DNA from: a virus
Direction: 5' to 3' (one strand)
Virus record (IMG/VR): IMGVR_UViG_3300046171_000018
Span: 1 to 31,182 of that record
Length of the DNA stretch: 31,182 nt
In this document: positions 6,999 through 12,821 of the stretch, piece after piece
Numbering within the stretch: position 1 is the first letter of the stretch
Layout of the letters: each line of letters begins with the position of its first letter
The notes under the pieces: model-generated
The model's database searches: none
Seen by the model: only the letters and a program-made list of their open reading frames with translations
What the model was told of the DNA's origin: nothing
Program-made: the position numbers and the translations under genes

Positions 6999-7276
6999 AC
7001 GATTGCTTGTTTCCCATATTTAGTTTTTCTTCTTGTACCAGAGTCCTCTACTAAATTCAAAACTTGTAACTCTCGGCATCTAGCAGTTACAGAACTTAAA
7101 GGCATATCTAACTCATCAGCTATTTCATAATTAGTTAGTGCGTTAAGTTTTATAAGATTATAAACTTGTTCTCTTTTAGTTTTAATCTTAGGCTTTATTG
7201 TGGCTAGTGCTTCTTGGCTAGTCTTGGTGTAATTACAAGACTCGTAATCAGTATCAAATATATCTAGTTGCTTCAT
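6980..7276 (-). CDS. Winged-helix DNA-binding protein, first gene of the leftward block
   Basis: A 98-residue protein with a winged helix: a basic lead-in (IKTKREQVYNLIKL), HTH at about residues 49-70 (NYEIADELDMPLSSVTARCREL), then a wing (LVEDSGTRRKTKYGKQAIVW). It resembles phage or MarR-like 'ALT..EIA..L..P.SSVTARCREL' proteins that accompany HNH and replication genes. It has a GGGAGA ribosome binding site and is preceded by a strong RNA hairpin (7296-7328), so its translation may be controlled. As the first gene leaving the divergent control region, it may regulate one or both blocks. Confidence 0.72.
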   Translation of the reverse strand: MKQLDIFDTDYESCNYTKTSQEALATIKPKIKTKREQVYNLIKLNALTNYEIADELDMPLSSVTARCRELQVLNLVEDSGTRRKTKYGKQAIVWQRRK

Positions 7277-7295
7277 CTCGTTTTCTCCCTATTAG

Positions 7296-7328
7296 GTGCT
7301 GGGCTGGAGAGAGAGGCCAACCCAACAC
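7296..7328 (-). promoter_or_regulatory. 12-bp leader hairpin upstream of the first leftward gene
   Basis: On the complement the RNA reads GTGTTGGGTTGG, a 9-base loop CCTCTCTCT, then CCAGCCCAGCAC. All 12 positions pair, two of them as G-U. On the plus strand these two would be A·C mismatches, so the structure belongs to the leftward transcript. It ends about 20 bases before the ATG at 7276, just upstream of the AGGGAGA ribosome binding site, and its loop is complementary to that site. Confidence 0.6.
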
Positions 7329-7388
7329 AAATGAATTTAAAAAATTAAATTCAAGTTTAAGTATTAGATATGAAAATAATAAATACTT

Positions 7389-7410
7389 ATCTCTTGCGAG
7401 ATGTAATCTC
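7389..7410. repeat. Three-part ATCTC/GAGAT element (alternating dyads)
   Basis: ATCTC (7389-7393), GAGAT (7398-7402) and ATCTC (7406-7410) allow the middle element to pair with either flank. As DNA, the first two form a perfect 5-4-5 dyad of repressor-operator size; as RNA, the two hairpins exclude each other. Confidence 0.45.
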
Positions 7411-7544
7411 TCTAACATTTTTTTAATTATAATCATATCTTTAATTGATTCGTTTTTTATATTTGATTTGTTTAAATTGCAAGAATTAAAACACAAGTTG
7501 TTAAAATAGTTAAAAAAGCTATATTTTATGCGATAAATTAGCTA

Positions 7545-7573
7545 TTGCATAATGCAACCTATTTTTATAGATT
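7545..7573 (+). promoter_or_regulatory. Candidate rightward early promoter with overlapping dyad
   Basis: TTGCAT (7545-7550) could serve as a -35 and TAGATT (7568-7573) as a -10 with a 17-base spacer, upstream of the first rightward gene. The -35 overlaps the TTGCA-TAA-TGCAA dyad (7545-7557), so a protein bound there would block it. The match is modest in such AT-rich DNA. Confidence 0.3.
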
Positions 7574-7621
7574 ATTCGTATGTTAAATAAATTAACTAAC
7601 AACAAACAAGGAGAGAGTAAA

Positions 7622-7888
7622 ATGGACGAACCAACATTAAAAGAAAAAATAAAATTGTTAGAGGAACTTAAAGACCTTATGGAACAATTAGAAAAAGTAG
7701 AACATAGAACTTGTTTTACTAATTATTTTTCAAATGATTTTAAAGATAAGTATTATGCAATGTCTAATGATATTGATTTTGAAATAAATTGGTTAGAAGA
7801 TGAAGAAGTTAAACCAATTGAAAGTAAAGATATAAAAGTTAATGTTGATAGATTACAAAAACTTGGAATTATAAAAGAGGGGGCATAA
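7622..7888 (+). CDS. Hypothetical early protein, helical and acidic
   Basis: An 88-residue protein, the first gene of the rightward block. An AAGGAGAGAG ribosome binding site lies 5-6 bases before ATG 7622, so this start is preferred over the in-frame ATG at 7580. The N-terminal half is a charged helix (LKEKIKLLEELKDLMEQLEKVE), the middle is aromatic and the end is basic/hydrophobic. No family is recognised. The TAA stop overlaps the next ATG (TAATG). Confidence 0.65.
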   Translation: MDEPTLKEKIKLLEELKDLMEQLEKVEHRTCFTNYFSNDFKDKYYAMSNDIDFEINWLEDEEVKPIESKDIKVNVDRLQKLGIIKEGA

Positions 7889-7983
7889 TGAAAAAAATAG
7901 CATACTACACTTTAGGTTTTATTTTTTCAGCTTTTTGTTTAACTGCAATCATGTTAGGTTGCTTACACGTTTGGAGTATATAA
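7888..7983 (+). CDS. 31-residue hydrophobic membrane peptide
   Basis: Starts inside the previous stop (TAATG) and is almost entirely hydrophobic (residues 6-25, YYTLGFIFSAFCLTAIMLGC). A Cys at residue 25 follows MLG, so a lipoprotein-like or simple transmembrane topology is possible. Its stop overlaps the next start in the same way. Such early membrane peptides sometimes mediate superinfection exclusion, but nothing here shows that. Confidence 0.5.
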   Translation: MKKIAYYTLGFIFSAFCLTAIMLGCLHVWSI

Positions 7984-8240
7984 TGAGAATACCAACTAAC
8001 TCAAACTTTACTAAAGAGATGTCTAAAAGACTACAGAGAATAATTAACCCTCAAACTACATTAGAGGAGTTACAGAATTTACAGGAAGAAGTTAATATGA
8101 TTAATCCTGTAGATACTTATTTGCAAAAGCAAGTAAGTCATTTGGAGAAAAACAATGAACCCAAAACAAATGTTCAAGGTTCAAGAACAACTAGACAAGA
8201 AGAAACAAATGGAGAAAGATTTGTTACAAAAGGTTGTTAA
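7983..8240 (+). CDS. Hypothetical early protein
   Basis: An 85-residue protein starting at ATG 7983 (TAATG overlap with the membrane peptide). An upstream in-frame ATG at 7935 would run through the previous gene and is not favoured. The protein is helical in its middle (LEELQNLQEEVNMINP) and polar with repeated Thr/Arg/Glu at its end. The last 86 bases are shared with another frame (8155-8274), which has the better ribosome binding site, so the true end of this protein could be affected by a frameshift. Confidence 0.55.
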   Translation: MRIPTNSNFTKEMSKRLQRIINPQTTLEELQNLQEEVNMINPVDTYLQKQVSHLEKNNEPKTNVQGSRTTRQEETNGERFVTKGC

Positions 8241-8274
8241 AGAACAAGGAACAGCAGAAGAATTTGGCTTTTAG
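8155..8274 (+). CDS. 39-residue charged helical peptide, overlapping gene
   Basis: ATG 8155 follows a TTGGAGAAAAACA ribosome binding site. The product is a single long charged helix (KVQEQLDKKKQMEKDLLQK) ending in a polar tail. Most of it overlaps the end of the preceding gene out of frame. Either both are translated, or one base slip turns them into one protein. The function is unknown. Confidence 0.45.
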   Translation: MNPKQMFKVQEQLDKKKQMEKDLLQKVVKEQGTAEEFGF

Positions 8275-8334
8275 ATTACATTTCTTAAAGTATCATCAGC
8301 CAATTTTATAGAGAGTAAAAAAAAGGAAAACGAT

Positions 8335-8646
8335 ATGAAAAAAACAATACTTTTATGTGGGCTACTTGCCACCCTATTACAAGGATGTGCCTATAAACCC
8401 ATCATTGATAGTAATGGGAGATCAGGAACTTTTAATAATTCTACAGCAGAGAATATAACTAACGATATTATTTTATGTCAGGAACTTGCTAAAGAAAATA
8501 CTAATCAATTAGTAGAGTCTTATAAGGTAGTGCATAATTGGTATCTAAGACCAGGTGTTTTATGGCTTATGCCTAAAGCTGAATATACAAACAACAAACT
8601 TGTAAGGAACTGTCTTAAAGGCAGAGGCCACAACGTTATTAACTAG
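8335..8646 (+). CDS. Outer-membrane-type lipoprotein
   Basis: A 103-residue protein with a signal peptide and lipobox: MKKTILLCGLLATLLQGC, with lipidation expected at Cys18. The mature part begins AYKPIIDSNGRSG, has further cysteines near the middle and end, and finishes 'NCLKGRGHNVIN'. A GGAAAACGAT region supplies a weak ribosome binding site. Short lipoproteins in early phage operons are often superinfection-exclusion proteins that block the receptor or DNA entry. The form also resembles bacterial lipoproteins, so acquisition from the host is possible. The lipoprotein call is firm, the function is not. Confidence 0.75.
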   Translation: MKKTILLCGLLATLLQGCAYKPIIDSNGRSGTFNNSTAENITNDIILCQELAKENTNQLVESYKVVHNWYLRPGVLWLMPKAEYTNNKLVRNCLKGRGHNVIN

Positions 8647-8655
8647 GAGAAAACA

Positions 8656-9054
8656 ATGCACAAAAGAACAAACACAACAATAGAAGAAGTAAATCAATCA
8701 ATCCAAGAACTAACTTTACAATGGAATGTTAGTGAGCAAGACAATCTTAAAATAGCAACTTGTTTAATAGGATTGCAACTTAGAAAACTTAGATTGATGA
8801 GAGGTAAAACCCAATCAAGAATCGCTAAAGCTGTAAATGTAACATTTCAACAAATTCAAAAATACGAAAGAGGCCAAAATGCGATCAGTTTAAATATAGC
8901 TAAAAAATTATGCGAATATTTAGATGTATCTATTGACTATTTCATTAAACCAATGGAAGATAAGAACTTAACATTTTTAAAAAGGAGAGAAGCTAATGTA
9001 TATCCGTTCAAAAAAAGATTTGTGGAAAACCAAGCGAATCAAAGCCATGAATAG
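8656..9054 (+). CDS. XRE/Cro-family transcriptional regulator
   Basis: A 132-residue protein with a classical HTH_3 domain: LGLQLRKLRLMRGKTQSRIAKAV region with the HTH at about residues 52-74 (TQSRIAKAV...QQIQKYERGQN) followed by ISLNIAKKLCEYLDVSIDYF, the hallmark of XRE regulators. The C-terminal 30 residues are basic with no peptidase or oligomerisation domain seen, so it is shorter than lambda CI-like LexA-fold repressors. An AGGAG ribosome binding site precedes the ATG. It lies 9 bases after the lipoprotein gene. Likely operators are the dyads at 7332-7410 and 7545-7557. Without an integrase, it may be an early-gene switch rather than a prophage repressor. Confidence 0.85.
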   Translation: MHKRTNTTIEEVNQSIQELTLQWNVSEQDNLKIATCLIGLQLRKLRLMRGKTQSRIAKAVNVTFQQIQKYERGQNAISLNIAKKLCEYLDVSIDYFIKPMEDKNLTFLKRREANVYPFKKRFVENQANQSHE

Positions 9055-9193
9055 AATAATAAGTATAAGTAAAGCTAAGAAAGAAACTACAGAACTCTAT
9101 TTGCCAGAATATAATAGAGTATGTGTTTCTAACGCAGAAAATAAACAACAATATAAGGGAGAGAATAATGACCAAACAATTTATAGAAAATAA
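8996..9193 (+). CDS. Small basic hypothetical protein
   Basis: A 65-residue frame starting at ATG 8996, preceded by an AAAGGAGAG ribosome binding site 8 bases upstream. It overlaps the last 59 bases of the regulator gene and the first 26 bases of the nuclease gene. The N-terminus is basic (RSKKDLWKTKRIK) and the rest polar with two lysine-rich clusters. No family is recognised. The strong ribosome binding site is the main support, and the long overlaps are the main doubt. Confidence 0.45.
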   Translation: MYIRSKKDLWKTKRIKAMNRIISISKAKKETTELYLPEYNRVCVSNAENKQQYKGENNDQTIYRK

Positions 9194-9960
9194 ATTAGGT
9201 AATAAAATTAATTATGACCCTAATGGTAAAAGATATAGGTACTATGTAGATAATGAACCTAAATCAAGTGTAACTACTGTTATTAATAAAAGAACAAGAC
9301 CTGATTTACAAAATTGGTATAAAAAAAATAGAGATGATTCTATTAAAGAAATCATGCTAGAAGATAATCAACCATTAGATAAGATTAATGCTTTTATTGA
9401 AAAGGTAAAAGACAAAGGCAGAAAAAAAAGAATCTTTTGGTAGAGATATAGGAAGTCAATTACATGATTGGATTGATATATATTTTAAAAGTAAAAAAGA
9501 ACCTGTATTACCAGAATCAGAACCATTAAGAACTATGGCTCAAAAATGGTTAAAGTTTTGGAAAGCACAAAAGTTCAAAGTAGTTGCTAGTGAATTACCT
9601 TTGTATAGTTCTAAATTTGATTGTTGTGGAACTAATGATGTAATTGTAACTAAAGACTCTTGGAATGGTCAAAATGCAGTTTTAGATTGGAAAACAAGTA
9701 AAGATTATAGTTTTGACCAAGCTATCCAAGTTGAAATGTATAGACGATTTATAGAAGAAACAACCGACTTTAAAATACAAAAACTCGCTGTGGTAAATAT
9801 ACCAAAAGAACCTCAAAAAGAAGTTTCTATGTATATTATTAAAATAGATGAGAAATATTTTAAAGGCTTTAAAGCAATGAAATATATAGACAAGCTAGAA
9901 AGCGAATTTAATGCAGACTTAAAACAATGGAAAAAGGAGAACAAAAAAAATGCAAAATAA
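9168..9960 (+). CDS. PD-(D/E)XK exonuclease, RecB/Cas4-like (frameshifted)
   Basis: ATG 9168 follows AAGGGAGAGAAT. The first 91 residues end in a stop at 9441-9443, just after an A8 run (9422-9429). The next frame continues without a break, reading ESFGRDIGSQLHDWID, the usual first helix of this fold. The catalytic core then follows: an Asp in GTNDVIV (about residue 157), DWKTSK (Asp about 173, Lys about 175), and DQAIQVEMYRR. Removing one base gives 263 residues. Such nucleases trim DNA ends for phage recombination. The next gene encodes an SSB-tailed protein, which fits a recombination or replication pair. The break is in the spacer before the catalytic domain and is probably a sequence error. 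Confidence 0.82.
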
Positions 9961-10403
9961 TAAGTACCAAATGCCTTTCTGTGGATTATCATTAAAATTA
10001 TATGAGACAGGAAACAAAGCACCTAAAATGGAATATAGTGCTTCATCAACAAAAGCTAAATTTTTATGCAGTTTAACTAAACAGCTATATGGATTAGAGC
10101 AAGTTATAGATTGGTGTAATACACCACAAGTTCAAGCATATTTTAAAGCTGGTTATAGTCTTAAATGGGGTAGTAAAATCCAACAGGCTAAAGAAACTAA
10201 ATATGGTGCAGATACAGAACAAGTAGTAACTTGTTATATGGTTAAACCACCTCAACAATCTAATGTAGATGGATTTAAAAGTGTTGGTCCAAGCTATGCC
10301 TAGATATACTGAGCAACAAATGACTCAGGCTCAACCATCAGCACCAGATCATGCTATGCCTGTTGAGAAGATGTCAGATATGGACGATGAGATTCCATTT
10401 TAA
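9950..10403 (+). CDS. Protein with SSB-type acidic C-terminal tip (frameshifted)
   Basis: The first frame (117 residues from ATG 9950) ends at about 10303. The adjacent frame continues with a Pro/Gln/Met-rich linker and ends MSDMDDEIPF, the acidic, hydrophobic-tipped tail by which single-strand-binding proteins recruit partners such as exonuclease I, RecO, PriA and polymerase III chi. Removing one base near 10298 gives 150 residues, with the linker and tail placed as in SSB. The N-terminal 110 residues are not a standard OB fold that I can recognise, but a divergent ssDNA-binding or annealing protein is likely from its place after the nuclease. It overlaps the nuclease stop by 11 bases, and its TAA overlaps the next ATG. 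Confidence 0.72.
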
Positions 10404-10618
10404 TGTCTGAATTATCTAAAACTCAAGACAAACTTATTAGCGATTTCTATAACTTAAAAAAAGATTTCGCTATTAAGTTAGAGGAAATACAGGCTTTGTA
10501 TTTAGAAGTTAAACAACAAAGAAATTTAGCTGAAAAATATGAACTAGAAAACAAACATTTAAAACAACAAATAAAACAATTAGAACAAGAAGCAGAGGAG
10601 ATGTTATTATACCCATGA
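10403..10618 (+). CDS. Small coiled-coil protein
   Basis: A 71-residue protein that is nearly all coiled coil (residues 8-65, with Leu/Ile at heptad spacing, ending LKQQIKQLEQEAEEM). It begins in a TAATG overlap with the SSB-tail gene and ends in an ATGA overlap with the membrane peptide gene. Coiled-coil partners of phage SSBs and membrane peptides exist, but there is no motif to say which applies here. Confidence 0.65.
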   Translation: MSELSKTQDKLISDFYNLKKDFAIKLEEIQALYLEVKQQRNLAEKYELENKHLKQQIKQLEQEAEEMLLYP

Positions 10619-10725
10619 TTATATTTGGAAAAAGCAAAAGAGATTGGCAAGTATTAGAACTTCATTACAGACGAGAATGGATTTGCTTTGTAGTAGGATT
10701 TTTGCTAGGAGTTATATTGATATGA
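10615..10725 (+). CDS. 36-residue membrane peptide
   Basis: A small frame with a basic N-terminal half (FGKSKRDWQVLELHYRREW) and a C-terminal hydrophobic helix (CFVVGFLLGVILI), a typical C-tail-anchored peptide with the positive end inside. It is tied to both neighbours by ATGA overlaps, and the next gene starts within its final codons. The function is unknown. Confidence 0.5.
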   Translation: MIIFGKSKRDWQVLELHYRREWICFVVGFLLGVILI

Positions 10726-11048
10726 ATTTAAGCGATCAATTATATAAAAAATTAGAAGATGCCTCTAATGAGTGGGCTGAGTGGCAAAAGAAAACTATTA
10801 TATTAGAGGAGGGTAAAAAAAGTATGTACTCTAAATGTTTTCTTAAACACAAAGAATTTGTAAAAACAGTAGTAGAGGCTGAACACCTAGCTAGGCAAGA
10901 TGAAGATTACAAAGTTGTTGTAGAACAATATGCGGTAGCTGAGGAAGAATTAATAAAAGCTAAATATAGATATAATAATATTGATAGATATGTCAGCTTA
11001 AAACAATCAGAGTTAAAAAGAGATTTAGCTTTGAACAATAAGGTTTAA
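10722..11048 (+). CDS. Hypothetical helical protein
   Basis: A 108-residue, highly charged, all-helical protein with one Cys. I chose ATG 10722 because it overlaps the previous stop (ATGA); the in-frame ATG at 10644 would run through the membrane peptide gene. The pattern 'LYKKLEDASNEWAEWQ' and a long C-terminal coiled coil look like small proteins seen in other marine phages, without known function. The stop overlaps the next start (TAATG). Confidence 0.65.
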   Translation: MNLSDQLYKKLEDASNEWAEWQKKTIILEEGKKSMYSKCFLKHKEFVKTVVEAEHLARQDEDYKVVVEQYAVAEEELIKAKYRYNNIDRYVSLKQSELKRDLALNNKV

Positions 11049-11185
11049 TGGATTCTACTAACGATATATTGATTTGCTCCCCATATATGAGTTTAGTGGA
11101 TAGAGTGGTCAGCGAGAGTTGGCCACTTGTTAAAAAGAATTTTGGGAAGAATAACGATAGTTTATATAAACGGCTATCACTTTGA
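11048..11185 (+). CDS. 45-residue hypothetical protein, last gene of the rightward block
   Basis: Starts in a TAATG overlap and reads MDSTNDILICSPYMSLVDR with a basic C-terminus. It has no recognisable motif. The overlap and the clean end just before the convergent hairpin support it. A 7-bp stem at 11104-11127 lies inside it. Confidence 0.5.
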   Translation: MDSTNDILICSPYMSLVDRVVSESWPLVKKNFGKNNDSLYKRLSL

Positions 11186-11204
11186 ATTGACCCAAAATAA
11201 CTAT

Positions 11205-11239
11205 GGGGTGGTTTTTATTTCTCTCTCTTTAACCACCCC
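11205..11239. terminator. Convergent-junction hairpin, possible two-way terminator
   Basis: GGGGTGGTT (11205-11213) and AACCACCCC (11231-11239) form a perfect 9-bp GC-rich stem with a 17-base loop, exactly between the ends of the two blocks. No long T-run follows on either strand (the T/C-rich stretch is in the loop), so it is not a canonical intrinsic terminator. Its position suggests it stops or slows converging polymerases. The left arm is upstream of, and the right arm touches, the leftward gene's stop. Confidence 0.5.
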
Positions 11240-11484
11240 TAGTTTCTAGTAATATCAAAATGTTTTAAATCAGTATCTTCGTGGATTCCTGTATAAGAAT
11301 ATTCGTAATTAATTAAATCAACATCACTTCGTTTTTTAATTTCTTCGACCATATCATTAACTTTAGTGAAGTATGGAAAAGTATCTATGAATCTAAAATT
11401 AACATAAGAACCATAAGGATTGTTATTGGTTTCTAATTGTAGTTCTAGGTCTGTTATAACGAAATCAACTTTTACTTTGTCCAT
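11239..11484 (-). CDS. Hypothetical protein, last gene of the leftward block
   Basis: An 81-residue, acidic, mixed alpha/beta-looking protein, beginning MDKVKVDFVITDLELQLE and ending HFDITRN. I do not recognise a family. It follows the holin gene by 12 bases and its stop codon lies in the arm of the junction hairpin. It may be a late or lysis-associated accessory protein, on position only. Confidence 0.6.
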   Translation of the reverse strand: MDKVKVDFVITDLELQLETNNNPYGSYVNFRFIDTFPYFTKVNDMVEEIKKRSDVDLINYEYSYTGIHEDTDLKHFDITRN

Positions 11485-11496
11485 TCGGACACTATA

Positions 11497-11874
11497 CTAT
11501 TTCTTACGCATGATGTCTGCACCTTTAAGACCATAGATTGCAGAAACTACTCCAATAAAAATAGCTTGATACCAATAAGGAAGCTGATTAAAATACTCAA
11601 AAAATAAATCTAGTTTATTACGAATTTCAACATCGTCAGAGAAGATAGACCAACCCAATATAAGAATAGGAATAGATATAAGAATAAGGACAAATTCGTC
11701 TTTGAAACCATTGTCATTACTTTCAATAACTTTTGCTTTATATTCAATTTCGCCTTTACTCATTTTCTCTGCATGAAGCATTTGAGCATCAGACAGTAAT
11801 TGTTTTGTTCGTTGTTTATTTTGGTAAATCTTAGCCCCTGTCTTTACACCCAACGATAATAAATTCAACCACAT
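11497..11874 (-). CDS. Holin of the GTA 3-TM type
   Basis: A 125-residue protein. Residues 1-56 are basic/amphipathic, with an N-terminal segment that could insert. Hydrophobic helices follow at about 61-78 (FVLILISIPILILGW) and 100-116 (YWYQAIFIGVVSAIYG), with a loop containing LDLFFEYFNQLP. The 'GF.DE...I....P.....W..F' and 'YG.KG' features match my memory of the GTA_holin_3TM family (holins that release gene transfer agents and some alphaproteobacterial phages). It would permeabilise the inner membrane so the M15 peptidase at 14301 can act. It overlaps the DUF3310 gene by 10 bases. Confidence 0.8.
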   Translation of the reverse strand: MWLNLLSLGVKTGAKIYQNKQRTKQLLSDAQMLHAEKMSKGEIEYKAKVIESNDNGFKDEFVLILISIPILILGWSIFSDDVEIRNKLDLFFEYFNQLPYWYQAIFIGVVSAIYGLKGADIMRKK

Positions 11875-12101
11875 TTTAACTCCTTTGCTAATTCACAATA
11901 ATGAATTATTTTATCATATCTTTCTTTAGGATTCTCGCCTTTTTTATTCCTAACTGCATATTTAACTATATTGCCATCTATGAAGTCTAAATTATGCGAT
12001 ACAATGAGTTCTATAGGCTGTACTTTGCCTTTGTAATGGTTGCCACCTATTTGCTTATCAGTAGCACTCTCTGTGGCTCTCTGTGGCTTCTTGTGGGTCA
12101 T
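11865..12101 (-). CDS. DUF3310-family protein
   Basis: A 78-residue protein with the characteristic 'KQIGGNHYKGKVQPIELI', then 'GNIVKYAVRNKKGENPKERYDKIIHY' pattern of DUF3310 (SaV-like). It is common in phages, often called a nucleotide kinase-like or MazG-neighbour protein, although its activity is not settled. It lies between the metallophosphoesterase and the holin, so it is expressed with late genes here. The family call is confident; the function is unknown. Confidence 0.85.
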   Translation of the reverse strand: MTHKKPQRATESATDKQIGGNHYKGKVQPIELIVSHNLDFIDGNIVKYAVRNKKGENPKERYDKIIHYCELAKELKCG

Positions 12102-12803
12102 TTAAAGTAATTTACCTATCCATTTGCCAGATTTATCCTTAATAAAAGGTTCTATTATTGGAAGTCCATTTTTAATAACAGAACAGCCAATTAAAGGTCT
12201 AGCTTTTTGAACTTTATTATATCTAAAGGCTAATGATTTATTATCTATCATACAACCAACTTGTAATCCATAATACAGGCCTAAACTATTGCCGTACCAT
12301 CTACAACCCATTGAACTATGATAGTGTCCCTGAACACAACTCATTCCCATGCTTTGTGCTAATTTTAATACATCAGCAGTTTTACCATGACAGAAATAAA
12401 CCTTACCAAGTGGTGTATCTATTGTTAAATCATCATGCCATTTCCAGCCTTTTCCTACTTCTAAAAATTCATTATAGTTTCTTAAATATGCTTTTGGTAT
12501 TCCGTGTTTTAATGCTTTTCTAAAAACTAAACTTCCGTGATTAGAGTCCATCAAATCCATTTGTGGAAATAATTTTTCTAATTCATGTATAGTAGGTAAA
12601 GATAATTTTAATTCATCTCCAGCACTAGGAAGATCAGGGTCAGAGTCGTGAAATGATAATGCGTGTTTATCTAATTCATCTCCAATATGAATTACTTTAT
12701 CAAATGAATATTTTTTCTTTAACAGTTTTAAGTAAGATATTAATTCTGGTACATGGTAGGGTATGTGAGTATCGCTAATAATCAAAACTGATTTATAAAT
12801 CAT
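12102..12803 (-). CDS. Calcineurin-like metallophosphoesterase
   Basis: A 233-residue enzyme with the full set of two-metal motifs: SDTHIPYH (Asp11, His13), GDELD (Asp42), SNHGS (Asn88, His89, replacing the usual GNH), CHG (His139) and GHYHS (His160, His162). Phage relatives act on nucleic acid ends or nucleotides; no extra domain shows the substrate. It is directly followed by the DUF3310 gene with no gap and preceded by the small coiled-coil membrane protein. A late position beside lysis genes is unusual for a nucleotide-metabolism enzyme. Alternatives are a DNA 3'-phosphatase/phosphodiesterase or an RNA ligase-associated type. Confidence 0.88.
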   Translation of the reverse strand: MIYKSVLIISDTHIPYHVPELISYLKLLKKKYSFDKVIHIGDELDKHALSFHDSDPDLPSAGDELKLSLPTIHELEKLFPQMDLMDSNHGSLVFRKALKHGIPKAYLRNYNEFLEVGKGWKWHDDLTIDTPLGKVYFCHGKTADVLKLAQSMGMSCVQGHYHSSMGCRWYGNSLGLYYGLQVGCMIDNKSLAFRYNKVQKARPLIGCSVIKNGLPIIEPFIKDKSGKWIGKLL

Positions 12804-12821
12804 ACAATTATGTGTTGTATA

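Larger units (their letters stand above)
7277..7621. promoter_or_regulatory. Divergent control region between the two transcription blocks
   Basis: No convincing gene is present. The stretch is very AT-rich and dense in dyad symmetries: 7296-7328 (hairpin), 7332-7353 (TGAATTTAA-AAAA-TTAAATTCA), 7358-7389 (TAAGTATT with AATACTTA, 16-base loop), 7389-7402 and 7398-7410 (alternating ATCTC/GAGAT) and 7545-7557 (TTGCA-TAA-TGCAA). A TATAAT box can be read on either strand at 7426-7433. This is where promoters and operators for both blocks should lie, and possibly the replication origin. The 80-residue leftward frame at 7254-7496 is not taken as a gene. Confidence 0.7.

Noticed and set aside
7254-7496. 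An 80-residue leftward frame overlapping the control region and the first leftward gene
   Set aside because: It runs through the dyads and the leader hairpin, has no good ribosome binding site, and its composition is that of translated AT-rich intergenic DNA.
11104-11127. A stem of 7 pairs (one G-U) with a 10-base loop, as a possible terminator of the rightward block
   Set aside because: It lies inside the 45-residue gene at 11048-11185 and has no T-run; the dyad at 11205-11239 is better placed.
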